Assembly (NCBI RefSeq): GCF_038396635.1
Contig: NZ_CP121687.1
Span: forward strand, 2,470,592-2,534,591
Source of the DNA: Defluviitalea saccharophila
GTDB lineage: Bacteria > Bacillota > Clostridia > Lachnospirales > Defluviitaleaceae
DNA: 64,000 nucleotides
Direction: 5' to 3'
Part shown: positions 44,720 through 53,459 of the stretch, piece after piece
How positions within the stretch are numbered: position 1 is the stretch's first letter
How the letters are laid out: every line of letters starts with the position of its first letter
Program-made: the position numbers and the translations under genes
The notes under the pieces: model-generated
What the model was told of the DNA's origin: nothing
What the model saw: only the letters and a program-made list of their open reading frames with translations
The model's database searches: none

Positions 44720-45538
44720 ATGAAAATTTACGTCATTCATATGAAAGGAATTATAAAAATAGTTTGTGCCTTTCTTCTAATAATAATTTCTATGGGATTG
44801 TCAAAACCCTATGTTACGGAAGTCTTTAATAACGTTTCCAGCAAACAGCAAAGAAAGATTCCCATTTATTGCGTAGAAAGAGGAGACAATAAAATATCCA
44901 TCTCGTTTGATGCCGCTTGGGGTGCAGACGATACGGATGATATCCTAAAAATTCTCGATAAACATGGTGTAAAAGCTACATTCTTTTTAGTTGGTGATTG
45001 GGTGAGAAAATACCCTGAAGAAGTGAAGAAAATTGCTGCGGCAGGCCATGACATAGGTAATCACTCCAATAAACATCCTCATATGGGGCAATTGTCAAAA
45101 GAGGGGAATAAAAAAGAACTCATGGCAGCTCATGAAGCAGTGAAAAAGCTTACAGGGATTGATATGAATTTATTCAGACCGCCCTTTGGAGAATACAATA
45201 ATACAGTCATAGAAGCAGCAGAAGAGTGTGGTTATTACACAATTCAGTGGGACGTGGATTCCCTTGATTGGAAAGAGTTCGGAACGGACCCCTTGATTAA
45301 GCAAGTATTAGGCAATAAGCAGCTAGGAAGCGGTTCTATTATCTTGTTCCATAATAATGCAAAGTACACCAAGGATGCATTAGATACGATTATTACGGGA
45401 TTAAAGCAGCAGGGCTATGAACTTGTCCCTATTTCCCAGCTTATTCTTAAGAAAAATTATTATATAGATCATGAAGGCAGACAAAGACCGATAAAAGACA
45501 ATAAGCAGGCAAGCTTAAAAGTCAAAATAAAAAAGTAA
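44720..45538 (+). CDS. pdaB: PdaB-like sporulation polysaccharide deacetylase
   Basis: A protein of about 272 residues with an N-terminal membrane anchor (about 10-33) and a NodB deacetylase domain: ISISFDAAWGADDT near 55 (the usual DDG is AWG here, as in PdaB-type proteins), IGNHSNKHPHM near 110, FRPPFGEYN near 145 and a C-terminal ILFHNN. PdaB is made in sporulation and keeps the cortex stable. The ATG at 44720 follows AGAGGGGGGAT; the ATG at 44699 lies inside the hairpin. The gene is separated from the quinone operon by that hairpin. Confidence 0.82.
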   Translation: MKIYVIHMKGIIKIVCAFLLIIISMGLSKPYVTEVFNNVSSKQQRKIPIYCVERGDNKISISFDAAWGADDTDDILKILDKHGVKATFFLVGDWVRKYPEEVKKIAAAGHDIGNHSNKHPHMGQLSKEGNKKELMAAHEAVKKLTGIDMNLFRPPFGEYNNTVIEAAEECGYYTIQWDVDSLDWKEFGTDPLIKQVLGNKQLGSGSIILFHNNAKYTKDALDTIITGLKQQGYELVPISQLILKKNYYIDHEGRQRPIKDNKQASLKVKIKK

Positions 45539-45551
45539 GCCATTTGACTTA

Positions 45552-45743
45552 CTAAGAATCAGAATTTTTTTTGCCAGGAACAGTTTGCTGTTCAATTACT
45601 TTATAAATTAATGCATCTAATTTTCTACTTAATTGTTGAACAAGGGGATCTAATAAATTATAGTTTCGCTGTTCTAATAGAGTATCCAACGCAGTTTTTA
45701 GAAGTTCAATTTCTTCTGTCGTATAACTTTTATTTTTACTCAT
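45552..45743 (-). CDS. Spo0E-like aspartyl-phosphate phosphatase
   Basis: A 63-residue protein with the Spo0E-family signature LSRKLDALIYKV in the second helix (pattern S..LD..I). Members dephosphorylate Spo0A-P and so delay sporulation. The length is typical. The ATG at 45743 behind AGAGGGGG is the start; upstream in-frame codons lack a site. It converges with pdaB, with only 13 bases between stops. Confidence 0.85.
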   Translation of the reverse strand: MSKNKSYTTEEIELLKTALDTLLEQRNYNLLDPLVQQLSRKLDALIYKVIEQQTVPGKKNSDS

Positions 45744-46046
45744 ATATACCCCCTCTTTTACAATAATAATAGTTATTCTCAATTATAGAGGATAATTTAT
45801 ATAATTTAGATGTACTGAATAAAATATCTATTAAAGTAATATTATGTAATTACATATTACTATAAAAATACAAGCATAGGAAGCAAAGATGGAATTAAAT
45901 GTATAGGTATTCCATCCTATAGACATACCTTTAAATGTATTAATCTTTATACTTTAGTGTATGATGAAAAAAAATAGAAGTGAGTTAAAATGTAAATATT
46001 ATTTAATATAATGAAATATATACTTAAGGCCGCATAAAATGCGGCT
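45744..46046. other. Gene-free stretch with one folded element
   Basis: About 300 AT-rich bases without a plausible gene. The only strong structure is a two-part hairpin at 45876-45920: ATAGGA and TGGAAT pair with ATTCCA and TCCTAT in order, with an internal loop. It may be a terminator or small RNA; the upstream part should hold the Spo0E-like promoter on the minus strand. Confidence 0.4.
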
Positions 46047-46253
46047 TTAAGTCTGCTTTTCATTCATTTGGATTCTTACGTCTCCTCTTCCAGGAGTGGA
46101 ATGCTTAGAATTTAGCTGAGCTTTTTGAGATTTTGCTTCTCTTCCTGTTGGACGGTCTCCGGATTGAAAATGCATACTAGCAGTAGAAGTTTCGTGTTCG
46201 AAATCTACTTTATTATGAAAAATATTAGGATTGTGAAGATCATTAGACATCAT
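46047..46253 (-). CDS. Small hydrophilic protein, unknown
   Basis: A predicted 68-residue protein, rich in His, Ser, Asn and Lys, with no membrane segment or cysteine. It starts at the ATG pair behind AAAGGAGAG (46253 or 46250). Composition and size resemble small spore or stress proteins, but I recognise no family. The strong ribosome site and isolated position support a real gene. A hairpin (GCCGCAT/ATGCGGC, 46029-46044) next to the stop is its likely terminator. Confidence 0.55.
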   Translation of the reverse strand: MMSNDLHNPNIFHNKVDFEHETSTASMHFQSGDRPTGREAKSQKAQLNSKHSTPGRGDVRIQMNEKQT

Positions 46254-46457
46254 TATCAGCTCTCCTTTATTAGAGAATCCGTACATATTTAGCTTTCCCT
46301 GATTAAAAAAGATGATTCATATTTTAAAATTTGGAAAAGATATAAAGAAGTCTTATTTTATTTCAAACAAAATAAGATGATTTGCGTATATAATAAAGAA
46401 TTAAATATTTTGCTAAAAAAAGATGGTATAATATACAATAAAAAAAGGAGGATTATT

Positions 46458-46835
46458 ATGAGTGAAGAAACAAGAATGATATTAAAGATGGTGGATGAAG
46501 GCAAACTTACACCGGAGCAAGCTGTAGAGATGTTAAAGGCTGTTGGTGCTGACGAAGTACGTAGTGACAGAGATCAAACCGAACATAAAGGCGAGGAATT
46601 TGTTCAAGATTTGGATAGATGGGGCAAAGAATTGGCACAAAAAATGGGCAGTGCAGTAAAAGATTTAGAACCTAAATTAAGAAAAATGCTGCAGATCATG
46701 GTACAAAACACAATGAAGACCGTTGAAGAAGTGGGAAGAGTATTTAGAGAACAAAAAGAGCAAAATGAACAAAATGAGCAGGAACATCCTGCTGAAGAAA
46801 GCGAAACATATGACGAATACGATCAAAATGAATAA
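46458..46835 (+). CDS. Small protein with N-terminal SHOCT-like domain
   Basis: A 125-residue protein. Residues 1-35 (RMILKMVDEGKLTPEQAVEML) are a SHOCT/YvlB-like N-terminal helix pair that often mediates oligomerisation. A helical middle and a very Glu/Gln-rich tail follow. No membrane helix is seen. In relatives this domain precedes envelope-stress (LiaX/YvlB-type) modules, absent here. AAGGAGG precedes the ATG; a likely -10 TATAAT lies about 28 bases upstream. Function unknown. Confidence 0.7.
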   Translation: MSEETRMILKMVDEGKLTPEQAVEMLKAVGADEVRSDRDQTEHKGEEFVQDLDRWGKELAQKMGSAVKDLEPKLRKMLQIMVQNTMKTVEEVGRVFREQKEQNEQNEQEHPAEESETYDEYDQNE

Positions 46836-46848
46836 TACCCCTGCAAAT

Positions 46849-46876
46849 AAAAAGAGGCCTAGAATGAGCCTCTTTT
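46849..46876. terminator. Bidirectional terminator between convergent genes
   Basis: AAAAGAGGC pairs with GCCTCTTTT, serving the SHOCT-like gene and the aldo/keto reductase gene. Confidence 0.85.
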
Positions 46877-47873
46877 AGTTTTTTAAAATTTGTTCTATTT
46901 TATTGAGTTCTTCTTCCGTAAACTCCAGATGATTAAGGGCAGCAACATTATCTTCTATTTGACTTACTTTACTTGCACCGACCAATGCGGAAGTAACGCG
47001 GCCCTTTCTAAGCACCCACGCCAGAGCCATTTGAGCTAAACTTTGACCTCTTTCTTTGGCAATTTCATTTAAGCTGTGGATTTTATTTAATTTTTCTGGG
47101 GTAATGTCACTTTCATTTAAGAAGATTGAAGTGGATTTAGCAGCCCGGGAATCGGCAGGGATATCTTTTAAATATTTATTGGTTAAAAGCCCTTGAGCCA
47201 ATGGAGAGTAGACAATCGAGCCAACGCCTTCTTCTTCTAAAAGATCCAGAAGTCCTTCATCTTCTATCGAGCGGTTAAACATAGAATAGGAAGGCTGATG
47301 AATCAGGCAAGGAGTACCTAATTCTTTTAAAATTTTGATTGCCTGTTTTGCCTGCTCCGGTTTATACTTGGAAATTCCTACATAAAGTGCTTTTCCTTGT
47401 CGTACAGCAGTTGCCAGGGCACCCATCGTTTCTTCAAGAGGTGTTTCGGGATCAGGTCTGTGAGAATAGAAAATGTCCACATAGTCAAGCCCCATTCTCT
47501 TTAAGCTTTGGTCCAGACTTGCAAGGATATGTTTTCGAGACCCCCATTCTCCATAAGGACCTTCCCACATATAATGTCCTGCTTTTGTAGAAATGATCAT
47601 CTCATCCCGATAGGGTTTAAAATCCAGTTTCATCATTTTTCCGAAGTTCTCTTCAGCTGAACCTGGAGGGGGACCATAATTATTGGCAAGGTCAAAATGA
47701 GTAATACCAAGATCGAATGCACGGCGAGCAATGGCTCGGCTGTTTTCAAATACGTCTACACCTCCAAAATTATGCCATAAACCAAGGGATATGGCAGGAA
47801 GTTTAAGTCCGCTTTTTCCGCAGCGGTTATATTTCATCGATACATATCTGGTACTGCATGCCTGATATTCCAT
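46875..47873 (-). CDS. Aldo/keto reductase, YghZ/Gpr-like
   Basis: A protein of about 332 residues, closely resembling E. coli YghZ (L-glyceraldehyde-3-phosphate reductase). Shared stretches include CGKSGLKLPAISLGLWHNFG, DLANNYGPPPGSAEENFG and SLDQSLKRMGLDYVDIFYSH. The catalytic Tyr is in NNYGPP and the Lys in STKAGH. It uses NADPH to reduce aldehydes in the cytoplasm, probably for methylglyoxal or other reactive aldehydes. The ATG at 47873 is preferred because GAGAGG sits nine bases before it; the ATG at 47882 touches that site. Confidence 0.88.
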   Translation of the reverse strand: MEYQACSTRYVSMKYNRCGKSGLKLPAISLGLWHNFGGVDVFENSRAIARRAFDLGITHFDLANNYGPPPGSAEENFGKMMKLDFKPYRDEMIISTKAGHYMWEGPYGEWGSRKHILASLDQSLKRMGLDYVDIFYSHRPDPETPLEETMGALATAVRQGKALYVGISKYKPEQAKQAIKILKELGTPCLIHQPSYSMFNRSIEDEGLLDLLEEEGVGSIVYSPLAQGLLTNKYLKDIPADSRAAKSTSIFLNESDITPEKLNKIHSLNEIAKERGQSLAQMALAWVLRKGRVTSALVGASKVSQIEDNVAALNHLEFTEEELNKIEQILKN

Positions 47874-48054
47874 AACATCCATCCTCTCATTTTAGTAATC
47901 CATTTTTCAGTAATAGAGTGAACCTATACCTGAAATTTATGTAGCAGATGCATAGTAGAATAAATACTAGACATCTTTTACTAAAATAATTATAGCATAG
48001 GGAAAATTTAGTTAAACCCCGTTTTGTGAATGCTTATAAATTTTTATATACCTA

Positions 48055-48083
48055 TTGCATATACATTTTCAGTGTGATAATAT
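48055..48083 (+). promoter_or_regulatory. Promoter of glnN
   Basis: TTGCAT at 48055-48060, a 17-base spacer, then TAATAT at 48078-48083. It gives a leader of about 130 bases before the GTG at 48221. Confidence 0.65.
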
Positions 48084-48145
48084 ACTCACAGATTATTGAT
48101 AAGGCAATTTGAGTTATTTTGTCGCAGCATTCTTTGAAATCACAG

Positions 48146-48175
48146 CGTTCTCAAGATCCATTGAGGACGTTTTTT
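48146..48175 (+). terminator. Intrinsic terminator inside the glnN leader (attenuator candidate)
   Basis: CGTTCTCAA pairs with TTGAGGACG (one G-T pair) around the hexaloop GATCCA, followed by six T. It lies between the promoter and the glnN ribosome site at about 48207. A TTTGAG upstream (48110-48115) could compete for the CTCAA arm. Conditional read-through would regulate the gene. Confidence 0.7.
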
Positions 48176-48220
48176 ATATATCAATTTGACGCTTTTAAAT
48201 GGATTATAGGAGGAAAAACA

Positions 48221-50341
48221 GTGAATAAAAAATATCAAGGAAACCCATTAACAGAGAATTTTGGTTCCAATGTATTTAACGATTCCACCATGAGAGAAAG
48301 ACTGCCAAAAGAAACGTATAAAGCATTAAAGAAAACAATCGATGAAGGGGCAACTTTGGATTTAAAAATTGCTGAAGTCGTTGCCAATGCTATGAAAGAC
48401 TGGGCAATTGAAAGAGGTGCCACCCACTATACTCACTGGTTCCAGCCCATGACCGGGATGACAGCAGAAAAACACGACTCTTTCATATCTCCCACATCCG
48501 ATGGCCGTGTGATTATGGAGTTTTCGGGGAAAGAATTAATTAAAGGGGAATCCGATGCTTCATCCTTTCCTTCAGGGGGACTCCGTGCTACCTTTGAGGC
48601 CAGAGGATATACAGCATGGGATTGTACCTCTCCTGCATTCTTAAAAGAAGACGCTAATGGGATAACATTATACATTCCAACGGCATTTTGTTCCTATACA
48701 GGAGATGCACTGGATAAAAAGACTCCTTTGCTTCGTTCCATGGAAGCCATTTCAAAACAAGCCCTAAGAATATTAAGATTATTTGGCAATACTACAACCA
48801 AAAAAGTAATTACCACCGTTGGGGCAGAGCAGGAATACTTTTTAGTAGATAAAAAGTTATATGAGAAAAGAAAGGACTTAATTTTTACCGGAAGAACTTT
48901 ATTTGGTGCTTTGCCTCCAAAAGGCCAGGAAAAAGAAGACCATTATTACGGCAGCATCAAAGAAAGAGTTGCAGCATTCATGCAGGAGCTGGATATCGAA
49001 CTTTGGAAGCTGGGGGTACCTGCTAAAACAAAACATAACGAAGTTGCACCGGCTCAATTTGAAATTGCTCCAATTTTTGATACTACCAATGTAGCAGCCG
49101 ACCATAATCAGCTGATTATGGAGACTCTTAAAAAAGTTGCCGACAGACATGGCTTTGCTTGTCTGCTTCATGAAAAGCCCTTTGCAGGAGTAAACGGCTC
49201 AGGAAAACATAATAACTGGTCACTTTCTACAGATGACGGGCAAAATCTCTTAAAGCCTGGTCGTACGCCCCATGAAAATATTCAATTTTTATTATTCCTG
49301 ACTGCGATTATTAAAGCGGTTGACTTGCATGCGGATCTGCTTAGGGTGTCTGCTGCAAATCCGGGGAACGATCATAGATTAGGTGCCAATGAAGCGCCGC
49401 CGGCAATTATTTCTATTTTCCTGGGAGACCAGTTAACCGAGATTTTAGAGCAAATAGAGACAGGATGCGATGTATGCTCTAAAGAAAGAGAAATTCTTGA
49501 GATCGGTGTATCTACTTTACCTCAGATGCGTAAAGATACCACCGACAGAAACAGAACCTCTCCTTTTGCCTTTACAGGAAATAAATTTGAATTTAGAATG
49601 GTTCCTTCTTCTGCATCCATATCCGATCCGAATGTCATTACCAATACGATTGTAGCAGATGTACTCTGTGAAATGGCAGATGAACTGGAACAAGCAGAAG
49701 ACTTTGATAAAGCAGTGAGAAAACTCTTAAGAAGAACAATTCGTGAACATAAACGAGTAATTTTTAATGGAAATGGATATTCTAATGAATGGATAGAAGA
49801 AGCAGCCAGAAGAGGCCTTCCCAATATAGCCTCTACGGTTGAGGCTATTCCTGCCCTCATTACGGAAAAAGCCATTAATTTATTTGAAAGACATAAAGTA
49901 CTTTCTAAAACCGAACTTTGTTCCAGATTTGAAATTTTACTGGAAGATTACATCAATACCATTACTATTGAAGCAAAGACGATGCTTCTTATGGCAAAGC
50001 GTCAGATTTTACCTGTGGGCATAAAGTTCTCTGCACAAGTGGCAGAATCCATCTCAAAGATTAAAAACATTGGCGATTTTGATGTAAGTGCTCAGGTGGA
50101 ATTACTAGAAGAGGTAACCAAAACTTTGGCTTCCTTTAAACGCAACCTCAATAATTTAGAAGAAGCTGCCCATAAAGCATCCAATATGGAAGCAGACTCT
50201 TATAAAAAAGCATGTTACTACCGTGATGTAGTTTGTGCGGAAATGAAAAAATTAAGAGAAGATGCAGACCATCTTGAAACTATCATTGATGAAGAGATTT
50301 GGCCTATGCCCACTTACAGTGATTTGCTTTTCCAACTTTAA
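48221..50341 (+). CDS. glnN: Glutamine synthetase type III
   Basis: A 706-residue type III synthetase, far longer than GlnA (about 450). Signatures include [11 protein letters not shown] near residue 75, [11 protein letters not shown] near 205, [14 protein letters not shown] near 270, the ATP/ammonia loop region [12 protein letters not shown] near 325 and [16 protein letters not shown] near 445. It joins ammonia to glutamate with ATP. The GTG start follows TAGGAGGA; the frame continues upstream, but it crosses the leader terminator. hflX follows after 35 bases. Confidence 0.95.
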   Translation: MNKKYQGNPLTENFGSNVFNDSTMRERLPKETYKALKKTIDEGATLDLKIAEVVANAMKDWAIERGATHYTHWFQPMTGMTAEKHDSFISPTSDGRVIMEFSGKELIKGESDASSFPSGGLRATFEARGYTAWDCTSPAFLKEDANGITLYIPTAFCSYTGDALDKKTPLLRSMEAISKQALRILRLFGNTTTKKVITTVGAEQEYFLVDKKLYEKRKDLIFTGRTLFGALPPKGQEKEDHYYGSIKERVAAFMQELDIELWKLGVPAKTKHNEVAPAQFEIAPIFDTTNVAADHNQLIMETLKKVADRHGFACLLHEKPFAGVNGSGKHNNWSLSTDDGQNLLKPGRTPHENIQFLLFLTAIIKAVDLHADLLRVSAANPGNDHRLGANEAPPAIISIFLGDQLTEILEQIETGCDVCSKEREILEIGVSTLPQMRKDTTDRNRTSPFAFTGNKFEFRMVPSSASISDPNVITNTIVADVLCEMADELEQAEDFDKAVRKLLRRTIREHKRVIFNGNGYSNEWIEEAARRGLPNIASTVEAIPALITEKAINLFERHKVLSKTELCSRFEILLEDYINTITIEAKTMLLMAKRQILPVGIKFSAQVAESISKIKNIGDFDVSAQVELLEEVTKTLASFKRNLNNLEEAAHKASNMEADSYKKACYYRDVVCAEMKKLREDADHLETIIDEEIWPMPTYSDLLFQL

Positions 50342-50376
50342 TTATTCTCTAAATTTTTTATAAAGGAGAAATATCT

Positions 50377-51636
50377 TTGGACGAACAATTATTTGAAAAC
50401 ACAGAACCCATTGAAAAGGTTATTCTTGTGGGAGTAGATACGGAAGAAAATATAGAAGAAAGCATTGACGAACTGGAAGAATTGGCGGATACTGCAGGAG
50501 CCGTTACACTGGATAAAGTCATTCAAAAGAGGGATAATATTCATCCCTCCACCTATATAGGAAAAGGAAAAATTGAGGAGCTTAAAAACAGGATAAACGA
50601 GATAGGTGCAACAGGAATTATCTGTGATGATGAACTTTCTCCTGCTCAAATGAGAAACCTGGAAAAAATGCTTGAATGCAAAGTCATGGACAGGACAATG
50701 CTTATCTTAGATATTTTTGCCCAAAGAGCCAAATCAAAAGAAGGTAAGATTCAAGTAGAACTGGCTCAGCTTAGATATCAGCTTTCAAGACTTGCAGGCT
50801 CAGGGGCTGCTTTATCCAGATTAGGTGGAGGTATAGGAACAAGAGGTCCAGGGGAAAAGAAATTAGAAACAGACAGAAGATATATTAGAGGCCGTATCAG
50901 CCAATTAAAAGCTGAATTAGAGGAGATAGAAACCCATAGGGAATTGATTCGTACCAGAAGAAAAAAAGTAGGGACCCCTCTCATTGCTATTGTAGGCTAT
51001 ACCAATGCAGGGAAGTCCACCCTGCTTAACACCCTTTCCAAGGCAGACGTATTGGCTGAGGACAAATTATTTGCTACCCTTGACCCAACTACAAGAAGCA
51101 TTATACTTCCCGGCGGATCAGAAGTGTTGATTACCGATACGGTAGGATTTATAAGAAAGCTGCCCCATCATTTAATCAAGGCCTTTAGATCCACCTTGGA
51201 AGAAGCCCAGTACGCCGATATTCTTCTTCATGTGATAGACGGCACCAGTCCAAGCATTGAGTCCCATATGAAGACCGTTTATGAAACTTTAGAAAAATTA
51301 AATGCTCTAGGGAAACCAATCATTACTTTGTATAACAAAATGGATGTTGGTGTTTCCAACCATCTTCCTACAGATCCAAAGGCAGAAAAGACCTTTAAAG
51401 TCTCTGCCAAAACGTCGGAAGGCTTAAATGAAGTTCTTTTAGAAATAGAAAATATCTTAAAAGCGGGCAGAAAAGTACTAAAAGCCTTAATTCCTTACTC
51501 CGATACGGGGATGCTTCAATTGATACGAGGTCAGGGAGAAAAGACCCTGGAGGACTATAGAGAAGACGGCATTTATATAGAAGCCAATGTGAATGAAGAA
51601 GTTTATCGTAAGCTGGAGAAATATATAGTTAAATAG
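50377..51636 (+). CDS. hflX: GTPase HflX
   Basis: A 419-residue ribosome-associated GTPase. The HflX-specific N-terminal domain contains ARAKSKEGKIQVELAQLRY and GTRGPGEKKLETDRR near residue 150-165. The G domain begins GYTNAGKSTL (G1) near 205, with DTVGF (G3) and NKMD (G4). It binds the large subunit and rescues or splits stalled ribosomes, notably in heat stress. The start is TTG behind AAAGGAGA. It probably shares the glnN transcript. Confidence 0.92.
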   Translation: MDEQLFENTEPIEKVILVGVDTEENIEESIDELEELADTAGAVTLDKVIQKRDNIHPSTYIGKGKIEELKNRINEIGATGIICDDELSPAQMRNLEKMLECKVMDRTMLILDIFAQRAKSKEGKIQVELAQLRYQLSRLAGSGAALSRLGGGIGTRGPGEKKLETDRRYIRGRISQLKAELEEIETHRELIRTRRKKVGTPLIAIVGYTNAGKSTLLNTLSKADVLAEDKLFATLDPTTRSIILPGGSEVLITDTVGFIRKLPHHLIKAFRSTLEEAQYADILLHVIDGTSPSIESHMKTVYETLEKLNALGKPIITLYNKMDVGVSNHLPTDPKAEKTFKVSAKTSEGLNEVLLEIENILKAGRKVLKALIPYSDTGMLQLIRGQGEKTLEDYREDGIYIEANVNEEVYRKLEKYIVK

Positions 51637-51694
51637 TAGATTTTCTCTTAAATGCAAAAAAAAATATCGCAAATAATCAAACTGTTTAACGGTA

Positions 51695-51735
51695 TTCGAC
51701 AGCGATTATAAAATATTAAAATTCATTATGTCGAA
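51695..51735. promoter_or_regulatory. Two perfect Spo0A boxes
   Basis: TTCGACA at 51695-51701 (0A box on the minus strand) and TGTCGAA at 51729-51735 (plus strand), facing each other. They lie 120-160 bases upstream of the small gene at 51856, whose TATAAT is near 51796. Spo0A-P activation or repression of that gene is likely. Confidence 0.6.
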
Positions 51736-51855
51736 ATCCTGAATATACACTTGAATATTGCGAAATATTATTGTGGTTTTTTTCTTCTGTTTTGCTATAA
51801 TACCCTTGAAAGTAATGGTACTTTAAGCCAAAGATAATTACGGGGGGTTATTGTA

Positions 51856-52164
51856 ATGCTTGCAAAATTCTTAGAAGGAACCAGAAATTGCTGTACACCA
51901 AACGGAGGAACGATTCAACTGGAATATTTTCTACTGGAGAAAGAAAGCAAAAACAGTTTGTCTAAAACCTACGGAATCGAAATTGTAAAAAAATGTATGC
52001 ATTTTGGAGAAACAATTTATACCGAAACGGATCAGATAGATTCTCTTACCCATGAAAAAGAAAGAGCGCAGGAAATTATTAATAAACTCATTGCCAATAC
52101 CGTTACACCAATTTCGATGCTTAATATAATAGATGATTTGATGGATGAAACACCTTGGGCATAA
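51856..52164 (+). CDS. DUF6514-like small protein
   Basis: A 102-residue protein with GTIQLEYFLLEKESK near residue 18, YGIEIVKKC near 39, and a C-terminal IANTVTPISMLNIIDDLMDE. This pattern resembles DUF6514, a small family of sporulating Clostridia with unknown function. No export signal or membrane segment. GGGGGG lies before the ATG. Two 0A boxes upstream suggest expression at the onset of sporulation. The stop lies within its own terminator hairpin. Confidence 0.7.
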   Translation: MLAKFLEGTRNCCTPNGGTIQLEYFLLEKESKNSLSKTYGIEIVKKCMHFGETIYTETDQIDSLTHEKERAQEIINKLIANTVTPISMLNIIDDLMDETPWA

Positions 52165-52180
52165 TAACAAGGTGTTTTTA
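52149..52180 (+). terminator. Terminator overlapping the DUF6514 stop
   Basis: AACACCTT at 52149-52156, inside the last codons, pairs with AAGGTGTT and is followed by a T-run. Confidence 0.75.
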
Positions 52181-52291
52181 AATTTCTTTTTATTGAGTTA
52201 TGTTAACCAAAGGCAAATTTATTAAACTAAATATTAATATTATATGATATAATAATTACCATATCGAGTTTTATTTTAGAGGAGAAGAACT

Positions 52292-52960
52292 ATGCTAAAA
52301 AGATTTAAAACTGTATTACAGCCTGCCGAGGCAGAAATCATAGAAAAAAAGTCAAGATTTATAGCCACGGTACGACCGGTTAAGAATGAAGAAGAAGCCC
52401 AGGCTTTTATAGAAGAAATGAGAAAGAAGTACTGGGATGCAACCCATAATGTATTTGCTTATCAAATTGGGGAAAGAGACCAGATACAGAGATTTAGCGA
52501 CGACGGCGAACCCAGCGGAACGGCAGGATTGCCTGTTTTAAATGTATTGAAAGGAGATGAGCTTAAAAATACTGCCATTGTCGTAACAAGATATTTTGGC
52601 GGAACCCTTCTTGGAACAGGGGGGCTGGTGCGAGCCTATGGAAGAAGTGCCAGGGAAGGGGTTTTGGCAGCCAAAATCGTTGAAAAGGTACTGTATTCTG
52701 TTTTTCATGTAGTGACCGATTACTCTCGACTGGGGAAAATACAGTATGAAATTCTTCAAATGGGGAATGTTATTCACGATACGATCTATACGGACGAAAT
52801 CGCTTTTGTTACTTTGGTGGAAGAAGGCAATGAAGAAAAATTTATTAGTAAAATTACTGAGATTAGTGGTGCTCAAGCACAGATCAAGCAAATAAAACAT
52901 GTGTATGGCGCATGGATAGATAACCAATTAACTATTGAGGAAATTAATGAGGAGGAATAG
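52292..52960 (+). CDS. YigZ/IMPACT family protein
   Basis: A 222-residue UPF0029 protein: KKSRFIATVRPV near residue 19, RFSDDGEPSGTAGLPVLNVL near 69 and VVTRYFGGTLLGTGGLVRAYG near 95, then a C-terminal ferredoxin-like half. It resembles E. coli YigZ and eukaryotic IMPACT, thought to bind translation factors or nucleic acid; biochemical function is not firm. AGAGGAG precedes the ATG. It overlaps no gene but runs into the CoA-binding gene with two bases between, so they are an operon. Confidence 0.9.
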   Translation: MLKRFKTVLQPAEAEIIEKKSRFIATVRPVKNEEEAQAFIEEMRKKYWDATHNVFAYQIGERDQIQRFSDDGEPSGTAGLPVLNVLKGDELKNTAIVVTRYFGGTLLGTGGLVRAYGRSAREGVLAAKIVEKVLYSVFHVVTDYSRLGKIQYEILQMGNVIHDTIYTDEIAFVTLVEEGNEEKFISKITEISGAQAQIKQIKHVYGAWIDNQLTIEEINEEE

Positions 52961-52962
52961 TT

Positions 52963-53349
52963 ATGACACCTGAACAATTAATGGAAAAGAAAATTTGGGC
53001 AGTGGTGGGTGCAACCATTGATCAAGAAAAGTATGGATATAAGATTTATAAAGCATTAAAAGATGCAGGGTATACGGTTTATCCTGTTAGTCCTAAGTAT
53101 GATGAGATCGATGGGGATAAAGCCTACAAAAGTTTAGGGGATTTGCCCCAAAAGCCTGAAGTGGTGGATTTTGTGGTTAATCCAAAGGTAGGATTAGGCG
53201 TTGTAAAGGAATGTGCTGAACTAGGAATTAAAAATATTTGGCTTCAGCCGGGGACAGTAAGCGATGAACTTCTTACACTGGCTGAAGAAAAAGGTATTAA
53301 TGCCGTTCAGGCTTGTGTATTGGTTGCCCTGCGCACCATGGGAAAATAA
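52963..53349 (+). CDS. CoA-binding domain protein (YccU-like)
   Basis: A 128-residue Rossmann protein. The N-terminal VVGATIDQEKYGYKIYKAL and YPVSPKYDEIDGDKAYKSL match the CoA_binding_2 family; IKNIWLQPGTVSDELL is typical of the C-terminal half. Structures of relatives hold CoA, but cellular function is unknown. GAGGAGG overlaps the yigZ end. The next gene, cysK, has its own promoter-like region. Confidence 0.88.
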   Translation: MTPEQLMEKKIWAVVGATIDQEKYGYKIYKALKDAGYTVYPVSPKYDEIDGDKAYKSLGDLPQKPEVVDFVVNPKVGLGVVKECAELGIKNIWLQPGTVSDELLTLAEEKGINAVQACVLVALRTMGK

Positions 53350-53375
53350 AAAATTAAGAATATATGGAAAAAGTA

Positions 53376-53444
53376 TTGACAAATCAGAAAAATATATAGT
53401 AAAATAAACCAAAACCATAAATTCCGATAAAGATTATAGGAATT
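53376..53444 (+). promoter_or_regulatory. cysK promoter with a possible CymR-type operator
   Basis: A perfect TTGACA at 53376-53381 with weak -10 candidates (GTAAAA at 17 bases). Downstream, AATTCC at 53420-53425 and GGAATT at 53439-53444 form an inverted repeat preceded by TTATA. The ATAGGAATT half resembles the cysteine regulator CymR site of Firmicutes. Its place between promoter and ribosome site would allow repression. Confidence 0.4.
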
Positions 53445-53459
53445 AAAGGAGGAAGCGAA

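Noticed and set aside
48146-48175. ANTAR-type antitermination site
   Set aside because: Only one stem with a hexaloop is seen, and the loop GATCCA lacks the expected A1 and G4.
48119-48220. N-terminal extension of glnN
   Set aside because: It would be translated through the leader terminator, and the GTG at 48221 has an ideal ribosome site.
53376-53381. Confident cysK -10 element
   Set aside because: The -35 is perfect, but no good -10 lies at 16-18 bases; reported only as a low-confidence region.
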